Source: JBCCFX01 sp039029515
GTDB taxonomy: Bacteria; Planctomycetota; Phycisphaerae; Phycisphaerales; SM1A02
Assembly: GCA_039029515.1 (NCBI GenBank)
Contig: JBCCFX010000029.1
Span: forward strand, 1 to 26,100
Length of the DNA stretch: 26,100 bases
Direction of reading: 5' to 3'
This document shows positions 1 to 9,300 of the stretch, one piece after another (within the stretch, counting starts at the first letter, position 1; each line of letters opens with the position of its first letter). The notes beneath the pieces were generated by a model. It searched no databases. It was not told the DNA's origin and was given only the letters and a program-made list of their open reading frames with translations. The position numbers were made by a program, and so were the translations under genes.

Positions 1-1
1 G

Positions 2-784
2 GGGAATTCGGTGGCAGTGCGCGTTCTCGATACGGAAGAGTCCGCGGCCGTGTCGCATCGCGCCGGTGTGTGTCGCCTCGCGGCCATCGTTCTTGGCTCG
101 GAAGTGCGCAGCATGCTGGATCATCTGCCCGGCATTGATGATGTTCGGTTGCGGGCAGCAGCGAGACCAAACACTGAGTCCTTGATGGATGACTTCGTGC
201 TGATGACGATCGATCGTGCGATGAACACCGCTGACCATGACGTGCGCGATGCGAATGCGTTCGACGCTGCCGTGAATTCAGCCAATGCGGCTCTCTGGTC
301 GACCGCGCACGAGACGATTGTCCTCGTCCGTTCGATTCTTGAGACCGAGGCAGAGGTCATCGCAGCGTTTGATGCATTCAGCAAGCCGGTCTGGATCGAT
401 CTCATCGCGCTGATTCGCGCGGACTTCGATCGATTGCTCGAACCCGGATTTCTACGAACGGTCCCGCCGACCTGGCTTCCCCATCTCCCGCGGTTTCTCC
501 AGGGCTTCGAACGCCGGCTGTCAAAGTTGCCCGGCGGCGGACATCGGCGCGATGAACGGAACCGTGAGCAGTTTGAGCCGTATTGGACACGGTGGGTGAC
601 CGCACAGCGCGAACACGATGCGGTCGGCTTGCAGGATCCGGCTCTGACGGCGTATCGATGGATGCTCGAAGAGTATCGACTCTCGCTGTTCGCTCAGGAA
701 CTCGGCACGTCGATGCCCATCTCGCCGCGTCGACTTGATGAGCAATGGCGGCAGATCCGTCATCGTTCATTGGTCGGTGGCTGA
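2..784 (+). CDS. hrpA: ATP-dependent RNA helicase HrpA, C-terminal fragment (5' end outside window)
   Basis: The frame is open to the left edge, so this is the last 260 residues of a longer gene, not a gene starting at the GTG at 11. The first residues (GNSVAVRVLDTEE) match the 'DEGdSValRvfdt' stretch of the HrpA C-terminal domain (DUF3418). The end carries that domain's hallmarks: PGFLRTVP, a Pro/Arg-rich LPHLPRFLQGFERRL segment, and near the C-terminus a RWMLEEYRLSLFAQELGT motif followed by a Pro-Ile-Ser-x-x-Arg-Leu stretch. HrpA is a DEAH-box helicase that acts in the cytoplasm on RNA and stalled ribosomes. The helicase core (DEAH, Walker A) would lie upstream and cannot be checked. It ends 49 bases before the WXG100-like cassette and is probably unrelated to it. 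Identification is from remembered family motifs. Confidence 0.85.
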   Translation, partial: GNSVAVRVLDTEESAAVSHRAGVCRLAAIVLGSEVRSMLDHLPGIDDVRLRAAARPNTESLMDDFVLMTIDRAMNTADHDVRDANAFDAAVNSANAALWSTAHETIVLVRSILETEAEVIAAFDAFSKPVWIDLIALIRADFDRLLEPGFLRTVPPTWLPHLPRFLQGFERRLSKLPGGGHRRDERNREQFEPYWTRWVTAQREHDAVGLQDPALTAYRWMLEEYRLSLFAQELGTSMPISPRRLDEQWRQIRHRSLVGG

Positions 785-790
785 TAGAAT
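782..790 (+). promoter_or_regulatory. Possible extended -10 promoter for the secretion-like cassette
   Basis: TGATAGAAT overlaps the helicase stop codon and fits the extended -10 pattern TGnTAnAAT. Transcription would start near 797, about 37 bases before the ATG at 834. No good -35 hexamer is seen 16-18 bases upstream, which extended -10 promoters can tolerate. The match is short, so chance is a real alternative. Confidence 0.3.
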
Positions 791-833
791 CACGGGTGGC
801 GGTGATGACCCGCTCACGACGGAAGGACACGCA

Positions 834-1106
834 ATGGCCAAGGCAGTTGTTGATCCGGCGGAACTTCGTCGGTTTGCGCAGGATCTGAAGCGGTTCAATA
901 ATGAATTGCACAATCAACTGTCGGTCCTGCACGGCCGATTGATGGGACTCGGTCAATCATGGAAAGATCAGGAGCACACCAAGTTCGTGGAGGAGTACGA
1001 ATCCACGATGAAGATGCTCCTTCGATTTCACGAAGCGTCGTCAACGCATATTCCGTTCCTGCTTCGGAAAGCGGAACGCATCGAAGACTATCTCAACCAA
1101 CGTTGA
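834..1106 (+). CDS. WXG100-like (ESAT-6-like) small helical protein
   Basis: This 90-residue protein has the size and layout of WXG100 proteins: a helix (about 8-37), a turn with a conserved Trp, then a second helix (about 46-88). The turn reads LGQSWKDQEHTKF, with W43, an Asp at 45 where the classical motif has Gly, and F51, which fits the family's 'W-x-G...F' spacing. The frame is open further upstream, but ATG 834 is chosen because GGAAGGA (821-827) lies 6 bases before it and the family pattern begins there. WXG100 proteins form helical-hairpin dimers that are secreted by, or serve as adaptors for, type VII systems powered by FtsK/SpoIIIE ATPases. Such an ATPase is encoded three genes downstream on the same strand. 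Secretion itself is inferred. Confidence 0.7.
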   Translation: MAKAVVDPAELRRFAQDLKRFNNELHNQLSVLHGRLMGLGQSWKDQEHTKFVEEYESTMKMLLRFHEASSTHIPFLLRKAERIEDYLNQR

Positions 1107-1118
1107 TCGGCGGCCGGG

Positions 1119-1652
1119 ATGCGGAATGCAGTCAATGTTAAGTCGGTCGAAGCGATGCACGAGTTTCGTACCGCGCTCATCGCGTTTCAGGACGTCGTCA
1201 AGACGACCTTGAGCGGTGCGACATCTGATGTGCAGCGCGCGATCGGCTGGCTTGAACACGAACAGGTCGCGTATTGGGAACGTGAGCGTCGGAAGTGGAC
1301 AGAACTCGTCGCGCGCGCCAAGAGCGATCTCTATCGCAAGCAGGTCAGTTCCACCGATGGCCGAGCGTCGGATGCCGATGAACGTCGCAATCTTGCCAAA
1401 GCGCAGGAGCGCATTCATCAGGTCGAAGCGAAGATCGAGCGTACACGACAGTGGGGGCGACAGCTTGAACGCGAGTACATGATGTTTCGCGGTCAGTGTG
1501 GCGCGTTGTTGACCGCAGCGGAGTCGGAAATGCCGAAAGCGGTTCATCGTCTCGACTCGCTTGTCGAAGCGCTGGAACGATACCTCGCGACCATCATGCC
1601 GAATACCAGCAGCGCGCCACGCGATGATCAATCCTCGGAGCATGAATCGTGA
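1119..1652 (+). CDS. Coiled-coil protein of the WXG100/FtsK cassette, function unknown
   Basis: This 177-residue protein is predicted almost wholly helical and has no signal peptide or membrane segment. The middle has an aromatic-rich stretch (AIGWLEHEQVAYWERERRKW, about residues 41-60), followed by a charged coiled coil (about 60-125) and a tail ending in SSEHES. The start ATG at 1119 lies 12 bases after the WXG100-like gene, and its TGA overlaps the GTG of the next gene (GTGA), so the genes are probably co-translated. I recall similar 'WLE...YW' coiled-coil proteins beside FtsK-type genes in other bacteria, but cannot name a characterised family. It may be a substrate, a chaperone or a structural part of the complex. 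Confidence 0.7.
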   Translation: MRNAVNVKSVEAMHEFRTALIAFQDVVKTTLSGATSDVQRAIGWLEHEQVAYWERERRKWTELVARAKSDLYRKQVSSTDGRASDADERRNLAKAQERIHQVEAKIERTRQWGRQLEREYMMFRGQCGALLTAAESEMPKAVHRLDSLVEALERYLATIMPNTSSAPRDDQSSEHES

Positions 1653-1882
1653 GTCTGTCGGTCGGGCGAACCAAGTTGCTCGAGGCGCAGAAGCTGCTGC
1701 TGATGCGATGGGACGCAGTATGCCGACAATGGGATGATCCGAAGCGTCATGAATTTCAGAAGGAATTCATCGATGGACTGGACGCCGACATCCGCTCGGC
1801 GATCAACGCCATCGAGAACATGAACGGTCTTGTCAGTCGGGCACGATCGGAGTGCGCTGATCAGGGAGGATTCTGGTCTTGA
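1649..1882 (+). CDS. Second short WXG-like protein of the cassette
   Basis: This 77-residue protein begins at GTG 1649, overlapping the previous stop by 4 bases. Its core, RQWDDPKRHEFQKEF (W28, D30, F36, F40), aligns without gaps to SWKDQEHTKFVEEY of the WXG100-like protein encoded at 834. Both have W, Asp at +2, Phe at +8, Glu at +11 and an aromatic at +12. The rest is predicted as a short first helix and a longer second helix. It is therefore probably a diverged relative, and may pair with the first protein as ESX partner proteins do. It is shorter than usual WXG100 proteins because helix 1 is short. The ATPase gene starts 21 bases downstream. No function is proved. Confidence 0.65.
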   Translation: MSLSVGRTKLLEAQKLLLMRWDAVCRQWDDPKRHEFQKEFIDGLDADIRSAINAIENMNGLVSRARSECADQGGFWS

Positions 1883-1903
1883 TCCGAGTGAGGTCTCGTC
1901 GCC

Positions 1904-4900
1904 ATGCCCGCTGATCGTCATCCGCTTGACCACCAACCGGCGTTGTTGCGCGAGTTGTTCGAACTGGCCGCGTGGCGCGATTTATCTGAATCGTCGATCA
2001 AGTCGACATATGAAGATGAACGACGAAACGCCGAGCAAAGCGCTGAACGTGAGTTGCGACAGCTGGACTCATCGGCCACGCAGCGTCGTGAATCGATGGA
2101 GTTCGAACGTGATCAGAAGCTCGCGTCGCTGACAACATCGATCGATGATGAAGAGTCGAGCATTCGGACACGATTGGACGCAGAACGCGAACGGCTCATC
2201 GAAAAGGCCGATCGCAACGAAACAGAAGCACGAAAAGCACTTCAGGAAGCAGTCTGGGCGACGGAGACCGTCTTCGAAGCCAAGGAACACCTGCCCGGCG
2301 AAGCGTTCGAGCAGTCCACCAAGCTCGTTGAAGGCAATCAGCGGGCACTTGATCAGACGCAGGAAAACGCGACAGCGCTGTTACGGCGCTATCGGCTCAA
2401 GTCGCTGTTGCCGCTTCTGGATCAATCCGCGCCGGAAAATGCGAGTGCGGACTACGCGGAGTTCACGAGTCGGGCACAGGAACTCGTGCAGGTGCTTCGC
2501 ACGCGACGCCTGCCGCGCAGCTTCATCGGGATTCGCCTTCCACTGTTGATCGTGGTGCCGGTGATCATCGCCGTCGTCACGGTCGGACTCACGCGTGGTT
2601 GGTCCTGGACCGCGATGGAGTTCGGCATCGTGGGTGGTGTCGCAGTGGTCACGGCGGCGCTGCTCTTCGGGCTTTATCGCGCGGGACGGACGAAGACCAC
2701 GCAAACCGTCGATGCAATCGGCAGCGCGTTGGCGCACAGTCGTGCGGCATCGGACAAGGCAATGGTCGTGGCCGAGCATCGACGGCGCAACGAAGAGCGC
2801 GAACTCCGTGAACGCCGTGACCACGACATCGCCGCTGCACACGAGAAGTATGAGCCGATTATCGCCAAGATCGACGAACGGCGTTCGCATCATCTTGAGC
2901 GGATTGACAGTGAGCGGACGACGGAAGTGACGCGGCTGAGCGAGGAACGCACGGAACGCACTCGCGAAACCGCATCTCATTACGAGCATGAACTCAAGGC
3001 GCTGGACGAAGAGCACACCGCATCGCGTGAAGCAATGCTGCAACAGCAAATGCAGGCGATGGCCGACGTGAATCAGCGCTATACAGATGCGTGGAACAGC
3101 TTCGAATCGTCCTACCGGCCGAGACTGACCGCACTCGAAGATGCCATTGATCGTGTGACGTCGTCGGCACAGATCATTGCGCCGTCATGGACGCAGGCAG
3201 CATTTGCCTCGTGGTCGCCGCCACAATCGCCCTCGCCGATGATTCCAATCGGTACGTTTCGGATTGACCGAACGGCATTGCCGGGCGGAGTCACCGACGA
3301 TGACCGCGTTCGTTCGCGCCTTCCGAACGAGCTTGCGTTGCCGGCAGCGCTTGAAGTGCCGGACCGCTGTTCACTGCTCTTGCAGGCTGGCGCTGAGGGC
3401 CGTGAGATCGCGGTGCAGGCACTTCAGAACACCGCGCTGCGACTGCTGACGTCACTGCCGCCGGGCAAAGTTCGTTTCACGGTGCTTGATCCGGTCGGAC
3501 TTGGTCAGAGTTTTGCCGGACTCATGCATCTCGCTGATTACGAAGAAGCGCAGATCATTGACAAGATCTGGACGGAGACACGACACATTGAACAGCGTCT
3601 GGTGGATCTGACTGAACACATGGAGAATGTGATTCAAAAGTATCTGCGGAACGAGTTCGATACGATCGATGCCTACAACGAGGCCGCCAACGAGATCGCG
3701 GAGCCGTATCGCTTCCTGATCGTCAGCGATTTCCCGACGAATTTCAGCGATGCTGCGATGCAACGATTGGCAAGTATCGCGAGTAGCGGCGCTCGGTGCG
3801 GGGTGTACACGCTGGTGTTCCATGACACGCGGGCGAACCTGCCGACGGGCTTTGACATCGGTGATCTTGAACGCAGCAGCATCTGCCTGAAGTTCGAGGA
3901 TGGTCGCTACGTCTGGAACGAAGCGCATGCGCGTGATCTGACGTTGCGGCTTGAATCGCCCGCAGATGATGCGTTCGCCACGACATTACTGCACTCACTG
4001 GGGCGTGAGTCGATCGACGCCAGCCGTGTCGAAGTCCCGTTTCAGACGATTTGTCCCGACGAGACTGAAATCTGGACCGGCAGTACCGCCAGCGAGATTC
4101 GCGTGCCGCTTGGCCGGGCCGGCGCGACGAAGCTGCAAACAATGGCGCTCGGTCGCGGAACTTCGCAACATGTGTTGATTGCAGGCAAGACCGGTTCAGG
4201 GAAGTCAACATTACTCCATGCGATGATCACCAACCTCGCGTTGATGTACAGCCCGGCGGAAGTCCAGTTCTACTTGATTGACTTCAAGAAGGGCGTGGAA
4301 TTCAAGCCGTACGCGGCGCTCGACCTCCCGCACGCGCGGGCGGTTGCGATCGAGAGTGATCGAGAATTCGGCCTGAGCGTATTGGACAAGATTGATGAGG
4401 AACTGAAGCGTCGCGGGAACCGATTCCGCGATGAGCAGGTGCAGGATCTTGCCGGCTATCGCGCTGTACAACCCGACGATGCGATGCCGCGCATTCTGCT
4501 GATCATCGATGAGTTCCAGGAGCTCTTCGTCGATGATGACAAACTCGCACAGGATGCATCGCTGCTGCTCGATCGTCTTGTGCGTCAGGGCCGCGCATTT
4601 GGTATTCATGTGATCCTCGGTTCGCAGACGCTCGGCGGTGCCTACAGCCTTGCGCGCAGCACGATCGGTCAGATGGCGGTCCGCATTGCGCTCCAGTGCA
4701 GTGAGTCCGATGCCTACATGATCATGAGCGACGACAACGCCGCTGCACGACTGCTGTCGCGGCCGGGTGAAGCGATCTATAACGATGCAAGCGGGCTTGT
4801 GGAGGGCAACAGTCCGTTCCAGGTCGCATGGCTGCCCGATGAAGAACGCGAGACGATTCTCCAGTCGATTCAGGAGCGCGCTGCGGCGCAGCCTATGGCC

Positions 4901-5803
4901 GGCCGAATACCGATGATGGTCTTCGAAGGCAATATTCCCGCGGAAGTTCGCCGCAATCATCTGCTGGAATCACGGCTCGCAGCCCCTTCGGATCTCGTCG
5001 CCCCAACGCATGTGTCTGCATGGCTCGGTGATGCGATCGCGATCAAGGATCCGACATCGGCGGACCTCGAACGCCACAGTGGTGCGAATGTGCTCATTGT
5101 CGGTCAGCGTGATGATGCCGCGTTGGCGATGATGTCGGTCTCGATGATCAGCATGGCCGCCCAACTCGGTTCCGGCCGAAACGGAACTGGTGGTGCGCGA
5201 TTCGTGGTGCTCGATGGATCATCGCCGGATGCATTCGCGGCACAGTACTGGCCGCGTGTCGCATCGAGTGTGCCGCATGATGTTGCCATGGTGCCATATC
5301 GCGATGTCGCGGATGTGCTCGGAGAGATTGCGCGCGAGATCGACGTCCGGCAGGAAGACAACGCCATCGATCGACCTGCGATCATTCTCATGATCTACGG
5401 TTTGCAGCGTTACCGCGTACTCCGTCCGACGGATGACTTCACGTTCTCCGTGGATGCCGATGCGCCGCCCGCACCAGACAAGTTGCTCGCTTCGATTCTT
5501 CGAGACGGCCCGACGTTCGGAGTCCATACGTTTGCGTGGTGCGACACCATGAGCAATCTCAGCCGCTCGTTGGGGCGCCCGGAAATGCGCGAGTTCGAGC
5601 GTCGTGTGCTCTTCCAGATGAGCGCGACCGATTCCGCCAACCTGATCGATTCGCCTGCAGCGGGCAAACTCGGCCTTCAGCGCGCCTTGTTCTTCAGCGA
5701 AGAGCGTGGCTCGCTCGAGAAATTCCGCCCGTATGCGGTGCCTGATGATGCATGGTTACGCGAGGTCAGCGATCAGTTGGCGACTGAGGCTTCGACCGGA
5801 TAA
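1904..5803 (+). CDS. Membrane-anchored FtsK/SpoIIIE ATPase (EccC/YukB-like) with long coiled coils
   Basis: This 1299-residue protein is the motor of the cassette. Residues about 25-130 form a charged coiled coil; two membrane segments follow (about 212-230 and 239-258), then a second coiled coil (about 268-415). An intermediate region (about 470-740) resembles the divergent first ATPase domain of such proteins. The main FtsK domain has Walker A GKTGSGKST (761-769) and Walker B LLIIDE (D869, E870). A last domain (about 1030-1299) has the same fold pattern, but its P-loop position reads IVGQRDDAAL (about 1061) and is degenerate. Linked ATPase domains with one or more degenerate copies are typical of type VII secretion ATPases, whereas chromosome translocase FtsK has one motor plus a DNA-reading gamma domain, which I do not see. 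No FHA domain is evident. The coiled coils flanking the membrane segments are unusual. Confidence 0.88.
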   Translation: MPADRHPLDHQPALLRELFELAAWRDLSESSIKSTYEDERRNAEQSAERELRQLDSSATQRRESMEFERDQKLASLTTSIDDEESSIRTRLDAERERLIEKADRNETEARKALQEAVWATETVFEAKEHLPGEAFEQSTKLVEGNQRALDQTQENATALLRRYRLKSLLPLLDQSAPENASADYAEFTSRAQELVQVLRTRRLPRSFIGIRLPLLIVVPVIIAVVTVGLTRGWSWTAMEFGIVGGVAVVTAALLFGLYRAGRTKTTQTVDAIGSALAHSRAASDKAMVVAEHRRRNEERELRERRDHDIAAAHEKYEPIIAKIDERRSHHLERIDSERTTEVTRLSEERTERTRETASHYEHELKALDEEHTASREAMLQQQMQAMADVNQRYTDAWNSFESSYRPRLTALEDAIDRVTSSAQIIAPSWTQAAFASWSPPQSPSPMIPIGTFRIDRTALPGGVTDDDRVRSRLPNELALPAALEVPDRCSLLLQAGAEGREIAVQALQNTALRLLTSLPPGKVRFTVLDPVGLGQSFAGLMHLADYEEAQIIDKIWTETRHIEQRLVDLTEHMENVIQKYLRNEFDTIDAYNEAANEIAEPYRFLIVSDFPTNFSDAAMQRLASIASSGARCGVYTLVFHDTRANLPTGFDIGDLERSSICLKFEDGRYVWNEAHARDLTLRLESPADDAFATTLLHSLGRESIDASRVEVPFQTICPDETEIWTGSTASEIRVPLGRAGATKLQTMALGRGTSQHVLIAGKTGSGKSTLLHAMITNLALMYSPAEVQFYLIDFKKGVEFKPYAALDLPHARAVAIESDREFGLSVLDKIDEELKRRGNRFRDEQVQDLAGYRAVQPDDAMPRILLIIDEFQELFVDDDKLAQDASLLLDRLVRQGRAFGIHVILGSQTLGGAYSLARSTIGQMAVRIALQCSESDAYMIMSDDNAAARLLSRPGEAIYNDASGLVEGNSPFQVAWLPDEERETILQSIQERAAAQPMAGRIPMMVFEGNIPAEVRRNHLLESRLAAPSDLVAPTHVSAWLGDAIAIKDPTSADLERHSGANVLIVGQRDDAALAMMSVSMISMAAQLGSGRNGTGGARFVVLDGSSPDAFAAQYWPRVASSVPHDVAMVPYRDVADVLGEIAREIDVRQEDNAIDRPAIILMIYGLQRYRVLRPTDDFTFSVDADAPPAPDKLLASILRDGPTFGVHTFAWCDTMSNLSRSLGRPEMREFERRVLFQMSATDSANLIDSPAAGKLGLQRALFFSEERGSLEKFRPYAVPDDAWLREVSDQLATEASTG

Positions 5804-5833
5804 CCGCATTCGGACGGAACCCGTCTGAGCACA

Positions 5834-5863
5834 TTGAATCGGACGCACTGACGATCCGATACA
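5834..5863 (+). promoter_or_regulatory. Weak candidate sigma70-type promoter before the pseudopilin gene
   Basis: TTGAAT (5834-5839) and GATACA (5858-5863) are separated by 18 bases, matching 4/6 and 3/6 of the consensus. They lie between the ATPase stop and the ATG at 5894. The match is weak and offered only because a new transcription unit seems likely to start here. Confidence 0.2.
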
Positions 5864-5893
5864 TGGTGTAGACCCGTGACGGAGACCGATCGG

Positions 5894-6289
5894 ATGCGAC
5901 AGCATCGTTCACGACACCAGCATCGCCGCGGCATGGCCGCTGTCATCACCATCCTTCTCATGGTGATGCTGTCGATCATGGTTATCGGTCTCGTTCGGCG
6001 GAACGCGCGCGACTTTGATCTGACGGTTCGGCGTGTCCAGACACTTCAGGCGTTCTATGCGGCCGAAGCCGGCACACAGATGGCCATGCGCGAACTCGCA
6101 CTCACCACCGATGAAGATGGTGATGGCACAATCGGTACGATCTCAGATGATGCGAACGATGCCAATGATCGCGTCGTCGGTAACGGTATCGTCGTCGTCG
6201 TGCAGGCGACCGGCGGAAGCGACATCACGCTCCGCAGCGAGGGTCGGAGCGGCGAATCGCGTCGCGAGATCAGCTCAACGCTGCAGTAA
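5894..6289 (+). CDS. PilX-like minor pseudopilin / type IV pilus-assembly-type protein
   Basis: This 131-residue protein has a basic N-terminus rich in Arg/His, then Gly-Met at a likely prepilin peptidase site (RRGMAAVITILLMVMLSIMV), then one hydrophobic helix. The stretch LQAFYAAEAGTQMAMREL after it is the conserved PilX N-terminal signature. The C-terminal part is small and Asp-rich (DEDGDGTIG), with beta-strand character. ATG 5894 is preferred over GTG 5876 because GGAG (5881-5884) sits 9 bases upstream. PilX-type proteins are inner-membrane minor pilins that prime pilus or secretion pseudopilus assembly. No other pilus gene is in the window, so it is an orphan here. It converges on the protease gene with an 11-base gap. 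Confidence 0.7.
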   Translation: MRQHRSRHQHRRGMAAVITILLMVMLSIMVIGLVRRNARDFDLTVRRVQTLQAFYAAEAGTQMAMRELALTTDEDGDGTIGTISDDANDANDRVVGNGIVVVVQATGGSDITLRSEGRSGESRREISSTLQ

Positions 6290-6300
6290 TCACGCTCTGT

Positions 6301-9300
6301 TTACTCGGTGGCGCACGGTCCGAACGACAGGATCACCGCGATGACGTCATCGATGTTCACCATGTTGTTGCCCGTCGTGCCGTCAGGGTGCACCGGCGTG
6401 ATGTCACAGAAGTCATCGTTGGTCCCGAACGCATTGATCGTCGCGAAGAGATCATCCACGTCGACGATGTCGTTGCCGCCCAGCGGCGCGCAATCCGCAT
6501 GACAGATCGGCGTATCTTCACACGACAGCCGTAAGACCTCGAATGCATCGATGCCGGCTTCGACGAGCGTCGGAGGATCGAAGTCAAACGCTGTGAATCG
6601 AAGGAGCGTGTTGTTGCTCGGAACGATGCCGGCCGCAAAAAAGTCGGACTGGCGGATATCACCTTGAAGCCACTCGAGATCCGTATCCTGCGTGTGATTG
6701 TCAATCACCGTCCATGGGCCGAATGCACCGCTTGTGCTGATCTCCACACGAATGCGATCAGCGTTGACGATGTCTTCCTTGCGTAGGAAGTACTGATATC
6801 GAATCGCGATGTTGCCGCCTGCGGCCGACAGCACCGGCGTGCGCAATCGAACGCCACCATCATCCACATCGGACGGTCCGGGTTGATTTTCCGTCAGGTA
6901 GCACTGCCCGCTGCCATCGGCATCATTCATCGGCGTGAACGGCCATTCCGGATCGTTCACCGGTGCGCCGCGTTCCCAGTCGCCTGCGGTGGCACCCACA
7001 CTGAACGCGGTCCATCCGAGATCGCGCTCAAACGTGTCCGCGAATAGCGTTTCGGTGCGCGCGACCTCCGCCTTGTACGGTGCTGATTCGCCTGCCGTTG
7101 GCATGAACGTCATTTCGCCCGTCGTGTCCATGGCGGTGATATAGAACTCGGGCGTTGCAGCGCACGGCGCTGCAGGCAGCAACGCGTCGAACGTGCCATC
7201 GTCACGAGGAATCAATGGTCGAATCTGGAATGCGCCTTCGCTGAACCGATAGTGCAGCATGCCCGAGCCATCGAGGTACGGAAACTGACCATCGTCAATC
7301 GCCACGCGGATGAGCGTAGGCTTGGACGGCTCGACGAACGCAGGAGCGATGTCCATCAACGAGATCGCGATCGGCTCGCCGCGAAGCTCAATCGTGAAGT
7401 CGCCGCGCTGTGAGGCGCAACCGGCGACACGAATCAGGACGTCTTCACCCACAATCACCGGTGCTTCGACCGTTGAACCTGACGTGCCGCAACCGATCGA
7501 GGCGCACGCAATCAGGTTCTCATCGCCGGCACCACATTCGGCGTGGAGCGAGACTATCGATAGATACGTCGCATCAAGCACGGTCACCGTCAGCGTGCCA
7601 TCCTTGTCCGGAACGTAGCGATACCACACATCGGGAGTCGTTGCGTTGCCACAACTATCCTCGTTGCCGATCGATGCATGGGCGGTCGATCCGCTGACCG
7701 TACCGATGCCCGCATCCAGTGCTGTGTCGCACGCATCGTTGTCGGGCGCGGGGACAGGCAACAAGCCATGATTGGCGAACGCTTCAGTGATTTCGACATC
7801 GTGCGGCGTACCGTTGGAGAGATCGCCGTCATCATCATCGAGCACAAGGAAGTCGAGGTAGATTGAGGAGTCAATCGCCGAGCCTGTGTGCAGCAGGATG
7901 GAGTTGATTGCCAGCGCCGCGGCGACATCGAGCGCATCGTCGCCTTCGGTGGATACCAGCATCTGCCTGAGATCCCACACTGATCCGGACAACATCTGTC
8001 CGCATGTATGGCTCGTGCTGTTACACGGAAACGCCAGCATGTTGTCCGCGTTGCGCAGCGCGACGCCGCACATCCCGGAGATTCCTAGTCCGATCAACGG
8101 ATCGTCTGCGATCAGTACGGCAATGACATCGGACATACCTTCGCCGTACTCCGCCTGTCCGCTGCCGGCCACCTGGATGAGGTGATGGCCAAATTCATGG
8201 TGCACGATGTTTGACCATGCCGTATTCGGGATCGGGCCGTTGGACAGGCAGAAATTCATCGACGCGTCATCTGGGTCATACCAGGCATTCGCCGGGCAAA
8301 GCAGGTCATCGGTACGGTTGACACGGATCGTGTACGGACCGTCCATGAGGGTCGGATAGGACGGGTGATGGTCGAGCACAAACGACCGAACGCGATTTGC
8401 TTCGATGTAGGCCGTCACCTGAGCGCGATCGAGTTCGCTGTCATCATCTTCGTTGAGCGTCAACGTCAGTTGTTCCGACGGCTCGGCGGTCGCGACAACA
8501 TTCGGGTTCACCATATCGATGACCTCGAACCATCGTCCGTGAAGTGAGATGCTGATCGGATCTGTCGCGTCGGGAACTGCAAACGCACCATCTGCGTCTG
8601 CAAAGCTGGTGTTGCCTTGATGCTCGACACCAGCGAACGGTAGCGGTCGCGTTGATGTCGTTTCACATGTCGGCGCCTGATTGCCATCACTGGATACGGT
8701 TTGCGCGAAGCCTTCAACGTCGACTTCATAGAGCAGCGATCGTGAATCGACGACTTCGCCTGTCGCAACATCCTGAAGCACGCGCCAGCGCTGCACGCCG
8801 CTCGTGGCGACGACTACCCGCACGAGCACCGGCGGATGCGGCTCGCGCGCTGATCCCGTCCAGATTGCAAGGCCGCGATCCGATTGGGTCACAGTGATGC
8901 CAAGTGTGGTCTCAATTGTCTTTTGCGCGGTCACATCAAATGGTGACTCGCGGAGCACGGGATTGATGCTGAAGTTGCCAAGTGCGGCGACATCCGGGTT
9001 TGCGTGGACGACCGGAAATCCGCGGACGTTTCGCATGACAACGATCAGATGACGATCGAGAACCGGTATGCCGTCTACCACATGGGCGAATCGAACTGCG
9101 AACAGCTTCGGCCGGCCTGTTGACTGATCGATCATCAGCGGCATGGCGACTTCGGTTGTGCCGGGCCACGGCGCTGGCTGAAGGTGATTCGCAGGCACGC
9201 CAAGATCCTGCTGCAACGTTGTGCAGAGGTTCCGGGCTGATTCGAGCGGTGTCTGACCTGTGGCGAGTTTCGGTCCGGTGATTCGACGTGACGATCCTGC

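Noticed and set aside
4..9. GAATTC at the left edge
   Set aside because: It lies in the open helicase frame and reads as normal coding sequence, so it gives no evidence of a cloning junction.
402..956. 184-codon open frame on the - strand
   Set aside because: It is antisense to the helicase end and the WXG100-like gene, and Arg/Ser-rich like a shadow frame.
4211..4960. 249-codon open frame on the - strand
   Set aside because: It lies antisense to the core FtsK ATPase domain and has no family motif.
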